Both the position numbers and the translations under genes were made by a program. The notes under the pieces were generated by a model. That model did no database searches. It had not been told where the DNA came from and was given only the letters and a program-made list of their open reading frames with translations. Below, piece by piece: positions 14,185 through 16,540 of a stretch of DNA of 16,540 bases. Location of the stretch: positions 1-16,540 of the forward strand of contig CAKQEI010000057.1 of NCBI GenBank assembly GCA_934230115.1. The letters run 5' to 3'. Source of the stretch: an uncultured Prevotella sp. (lineage in GTDB: Bacteria > Bacteroidota > Bacteroidia > Bacteroidales > Bacteroidaceae). Positions within the stretch are counted from its first letter, which is position 1. Each line of letters starts with the position of its first letter.

Positions 14185-15387
14185 TTATTTCTTAACCAGC
14201 AGTTGCTCCTTGCGTCGCAACTCGCGTTGGCTTTGGCTTATCGTCGAGCGCAACTCTGCCTCGCGTTGCTCCAGCTGCACAATCTGCTTGGCTATGGCTT
14301 CCTTGCCGTTGGCAGGGGCGTAGTGGTAGCGAGTGCGCAGGGCGTCGAGCTTGGCAGTGGCATTGTCCAGTTCCTTCTGCTGTCGGGCAATAGCCATGAA
14401 AGCCTTGCGGGTGTCGTCGGAGCGGAATTGGGCGAGGCTTGTGTATGTGGTGTTGTCGTTCACCACAAAGTTGATGCTGCCCATGCCCTGGGCCGAAACG
14501 CTTGCTTTGGAGCGCAGACTGTTGAGCCGCTTCATGGCCTCGTCGCGCTTGGCTGTTGAGGGCCATGTGGCGTGGATGCTCGCAAGCTCGGCGTAGTCAA
14601 GAAGCTCCTTGCGCTCAAGAGCTTCGGCGTCGTAGTTTTGGCGCTGGCTGGCAGGCACGAAGGCATAGATGCAAGCCTTGCCATGAGGCTGGCGGCGCGT
14701 GGTGGCAAACCAAGCCATTCCGTCGGCGTCGGCTATGACATAGGCAAAATCGTCGTCGGCAGAGTTGAAGGGCAAGCCTATGTTCTCTGCCTGCATGAAG
14801 TGGCCCTCGTCGGCATCGTATTTTGCCATGTAGATGTCGCGCTTGCCGAGACCGTCGGAGTTGGAGACACCGGCAAAATAGAGGGTCTGTCCGTCGGAAG
14901 CCATATAGGGGCTGCTGATGTCGGTGAACTGCTTGTTGATTTCACGTATGGCTACGGGCTTGCTCCATTTGTCGCCAAGGCGGTCGCGCATGTAGAGGCG
15001 CGAGATGTTGTCGGCGCCCACTTCGGTGTAGTAGCAGCGGTTGCCGAATCCGTTGACAAAGACCGCCGACTTGCTGCCAGTGGCGGTGTTGAAGAGTTGG
15101 TCGTAGTCGACATATTTGCCGTAGGCTTCGGGCAGAGGTATGGAGCTGAGCACGCGGTCGACGTCGACAATGGTGCTGTCGATGACGAAGAGGCGTTGTG
15201 TGTTGGGCAGCATGTCTTCAAACAGAGCTTTGGCTTCGGGCGACATTGTGGTGACTGTGTGTGTTGTCTTTGCAGTCTTCACAGTCTTGGCTGTCGCTGC
15301 TGTCTTTTTGGCTGGTCGTCTGTTTTGCGCAAGCGATGCTGTGGAGAGCATGGCAAGCGCTATGAATGTGTAGTGTCTGAATTTCAT
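14185..15387 (-). CDS. Secreted PD40 beta-propeller protein with C-terminal coiled coil, function unknown
   Basis: 400 residues. A signal peptide covers 1-20 (cleavage ASLA/Q). A Lys/Thr/Ala-rich low-complexity stretch follows at about 22-48. At least three propeller-type blades occupy about 105-245, including SPYMASDGQTLYFAGVS (159-175), KRDIYMAKYDADEGHF (182-197) and DDDFAYVIADADGMAWFATT (211-230); these resemble PD40 repeats found before OmpA domains in Bacteroidetes envelope proteins. No OmpA-like peptidoglycan-binding domain follows. Instead residues about 255-400 are highly charged and helical, with a likely coiled coil at 330-400 ending in KKEQLLVKK-like basic residues. It is probably periplasmic or envelope-associated. 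It lies between a glycosyltransferase and a nucleoside phosphorylase, which does not reveal its role. Confidence 0.75.
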   Translation of the reverse strand: MKFRHYTFIALAMLSTASLAQNRRPAKKTAATAKTVKTAKTTHTVTTMSPEAKALFEDMLPNTQRLFVIDSTIVDVDRVLSSIPLPEAYGKYVDYDQLFNTATGSKSAVFVNGFGNRCYYTEVGADNISRLYMRDRLGDKWSKPVAIREINKQFTDISSPYMASDGQTLYFAGVSNSDGLGKRDIYMAKYDADEGHFMQAENIGLPFNSADDDFAYVIADADGMAWFATTRRQPHGKACIYAFVPASQRQNYDAEALERKELLDYAELASIHATWPSTAKRDEAMKRLNSLRSKASVSAQGMGSINFVVNDNTTYTSLAQFRSDDTRKAFMAIARQQKELDNATAKLDALRTRYHYAPANGKEAIAKQIVQLEQREAELRSTISQSQRELRRKEQLLVKK

Positions 15388-15501
15388 TGCTATTGTTGCT
15401 ATTGTTGCTTTGTTTGCTTTGACGGGAGAGTCTCCCTAAGGGTGTTTTTATTCTACAAAGATAAATATTCCGAATGGAAATGCGAAACAAATTATGTTAT
15501 T
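15388..15501 (-). promoter_or_regulatory. Candidate promoter and leader of the PD40 gene
   Basis: Minus strand TATCTTTG (15463-15456) exactly matches the -7 box TAnnTTTG; no convincing -33 TTG is at the usual distance. The leader of about 60 nt contains two overlapping short palindromes, GGGAGAGTCTCCC (15424-15436) and CCCTAAGGG (15434-15442). Just before the ATG on the minus strand it has a repeated 9-nt unit AGCAACAAT (two exact copies and one variant). The A-rich repeat may help ribosome loading. Confidence 0.5.
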
Positions 15502-16443
15502 TTATCTTCTTATAAGCACAAACAATATGTTTCTTGTTATTTTGTTGGACATCATCTTGCGGAAATACTTGTAGCGCTTGGTGTAGTCGCGGTCGGGCAG
15601 CGGGTAGAGTCCGTGGCTGCGCAGACGCTCGGTGGCGGCTTCCAGCTCCTGCCTGTCGCCTGTGCTACGGATGATGTTGCACAGGTGCTCCATAGTGAGC
15701 TGGGCTATGCGGCGGTTGAGGGCGGCACGGTCCTGCTCGGGCACCACAAGGCTCTGCAAGTGGAGCAATATGCGCTCGGTGTCGGCAAAGGAAGACTGCT
15801 GACTGGTGGGGCTGTCGGCGGCTGCCGATTCGGTTGTCTGGCGGTTGTGGTAGGCCACGGAGTCGGTGGAGTAGAAACGTTCGGAGCGCAGAAAGAGCTG
15901 TGGGGTGAAGTCCTCGTCGGCTGACTGCAAGTGGGTGTCGAACTTCAGGTAGCCAAGTATGTTGCGCTCGAACAAGTAGCCCCACACGTCGGCACAGATG
16001 CTGTGGTCGCGCATATAGCGGCTGCCAGTGGTGGGTCCGTCGTAGGTGAAGGGTGTCTCGATGTCGTTGTCCTTCGTGGTGGTCTTGAACAGCACGATGT
16101 CGGGATTGTGGTAGCGGGCAATGTCGAGACAATGCTCGTAGGGAGCGCGTATGAGCTTGTCGTGACCATCGACAAACTGCACGAAGCGTCCCGTAGACAT
16201 GCGCAGACCAATGTTGCGAGCCGAGGGAAGTCCTTGTTGGCGCTGGCGAAGGTAGAGAATGTCGTCGGCAAGGTCGGCGAGGTCGTTGAGGGCGGTGAAC
16301 TCCGAACCGTCGTCGACGATGATAATCTCGCGCTCCTGCTGGCTGAGCGAGAGCGACATGATGCTCTCTACACACTGGCGTAGCAGATTGGGCTCGGTGT
16401 TGTATATCGTAATGATGAAGCTAACTAATGGTTGGTTCTGCAT
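15502..16443 (-). CDS. Family 2 glycosyltransferase
   Basis: Inverting GT-A fold transferase that adds a sugar from a nucleotide donor, probably to a surface polysaccharide or glycolipid; donor and acceptor are unknown. With the ATG at 16443 the protein has 313 residues; a TTG at 16503 would add 20 residues with no family similarity. Family marks are SFIITIYNTEPNLLRQCVESI (starting at 8), IIVDDGSEFT (41-50), QGLPSARNIGL (70-80) and FVQFVDGHDKL (87-97). In the last motif the usual DxD is D92-G-H94 followed by D95, so a His takes the place of the second Asp. The C-terminal half is family-variable and ends with a basic segment. No membrane helix is obvious. Confidence 0.88.
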   Translation of the reverse strand: MQNQPLVSFIITIYNTEPNLLRQCVESIMSLSLSQQEREIIIVDDGSEFTALNDLADLADDILYLRQRQQGLPSARNIGLRMSTGRFVQFVDGHDKLIRAPYEHCLDIARYHNPDIVLFKTTTKDNDIETPFTYDGPTTGSRYMRDHSICADVWGYLFERNILGYLKFDTHLQSADEDFTPQLFLRSERFYSTDSVAYHNRQTTESAAADSPTSQQSSFADTERILLHLQSLVVPEQDRAALNRRIAQLTMEHLCNIIRSTGDRQELEAATERLRSHGLYPLPDRDYTKRYKYFRKMMSNKITRNILFVLIRR

Positions 16444-16540
16444 AATTGATGTTTGTTTAATTGTAAGTAACTGTTCAGAATTATCTTTATATATGAATGG
16501 CAATCAGTAGGAGGATGGTGTGTCAAAACTCATACAATAC
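16444..16540. other. Right edge, upstream of the glycosyltransferase
   Basis: No TAnnTTTG promoter is seen here on the minus strand. Two minus-strand frames entering from the right edge end at stops inside it, one at 16504-16506 after 11 codons and one at about 16523-16525, so the end of an upstream gene may be present. Too little sequence is visible to name it. Confidence 0.3.

Noticed and set aside
14572..15924. 450-codon plus-strand open frame spanning the PD40 gene, its leader and the end of the glycosyltransferase
   Set aside because: It crosses two well-supported minus-strand genes and has no recognisable domain.
16444..16503. TTG start at 16503 for the glycosyltransferase
   Set aside because: The added 20 residues do not resemble the family, and the ATG at 16443 sits directly before the conserved N-terminal strand.

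Overview
The window looks like a chromosomal segment of a Bacteroidales bacterium (Bacteroides, Prevotella or Muribaculaceae-like; genus not resolved). Four things point there. Several promoters resemble the Bacteroidetes -33 TTG / -7 TAnnTTTG type, and start codons sit behind A-rich leaders rather than strong Shine-Dalgarno sites. The secreted GH84 and GH29-B enzymes closely resemble Bacteroides gut enzymes. A short-chain-dehydrogenase-type threonine dehydrogenase lies beside kbl, and a PD40 protein is present. No tRNA, rRNA, CRISPR array, insertion sequence or phage gene was seen. Only one gene of the window, tdh, is on the plus strand.

Left block (1-7017, minus strand, read right to left): a secreted GH29 alpha-L-fucosidase, a full-length secreted tricorn-type peptidase, and a secreted GH84 beta-N-acetylglucosaminidase cut by the left edge. 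The gaps are 60 and 38 bp with no visible promoter or terminator, so the three probably form one transcript. Together they would remove fucose, cleave peptides and remove beta-GlcNAc, which suggests glycoprotein or glycopeptide breakdown. The promoter candidate in front of the fucosidase carries a perfect 14-bp inverted repeat against its -7 box.

Middle block (7158-10561, minus): a housekeeping operon in the order rsmG, MBL-fold hydrolase, ruvC, ModF-like twin ABC ATPase. The genes are tightly packed; ruvC starts with TTG and its stop lies 1 nt from the ATPase start. The ATPase has one intact and one degenerate catalytic site.

Threonine block (10688-13158): kbl (minus) and an SDR-type L-threonine 3-dehydrogenase (plus) are divergently transcribed from a 326-bp region. 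They encode the two consecutive steps from threonine to glycine plus acetyl-CoA. Both promoter candidates have the same TTG-N19-TTAnTTTG layout and a similar spacer, which suggests joint control.

Right block (13218-16540, minus): a strong hairpin terminator separates tdh from a convergent nucleoside phosphorylase. Upstream of that are a secreted PD40 beta-propeller/coiled-coil protein of unknown function and a family 2 glycosyltransferase with an altered DxD motif. Most genes are ordinary. The more unusual points are the glycosidase-peptidase cluster, the matched threonine promoters, the asymmetric ATPase and the PD40 protein.
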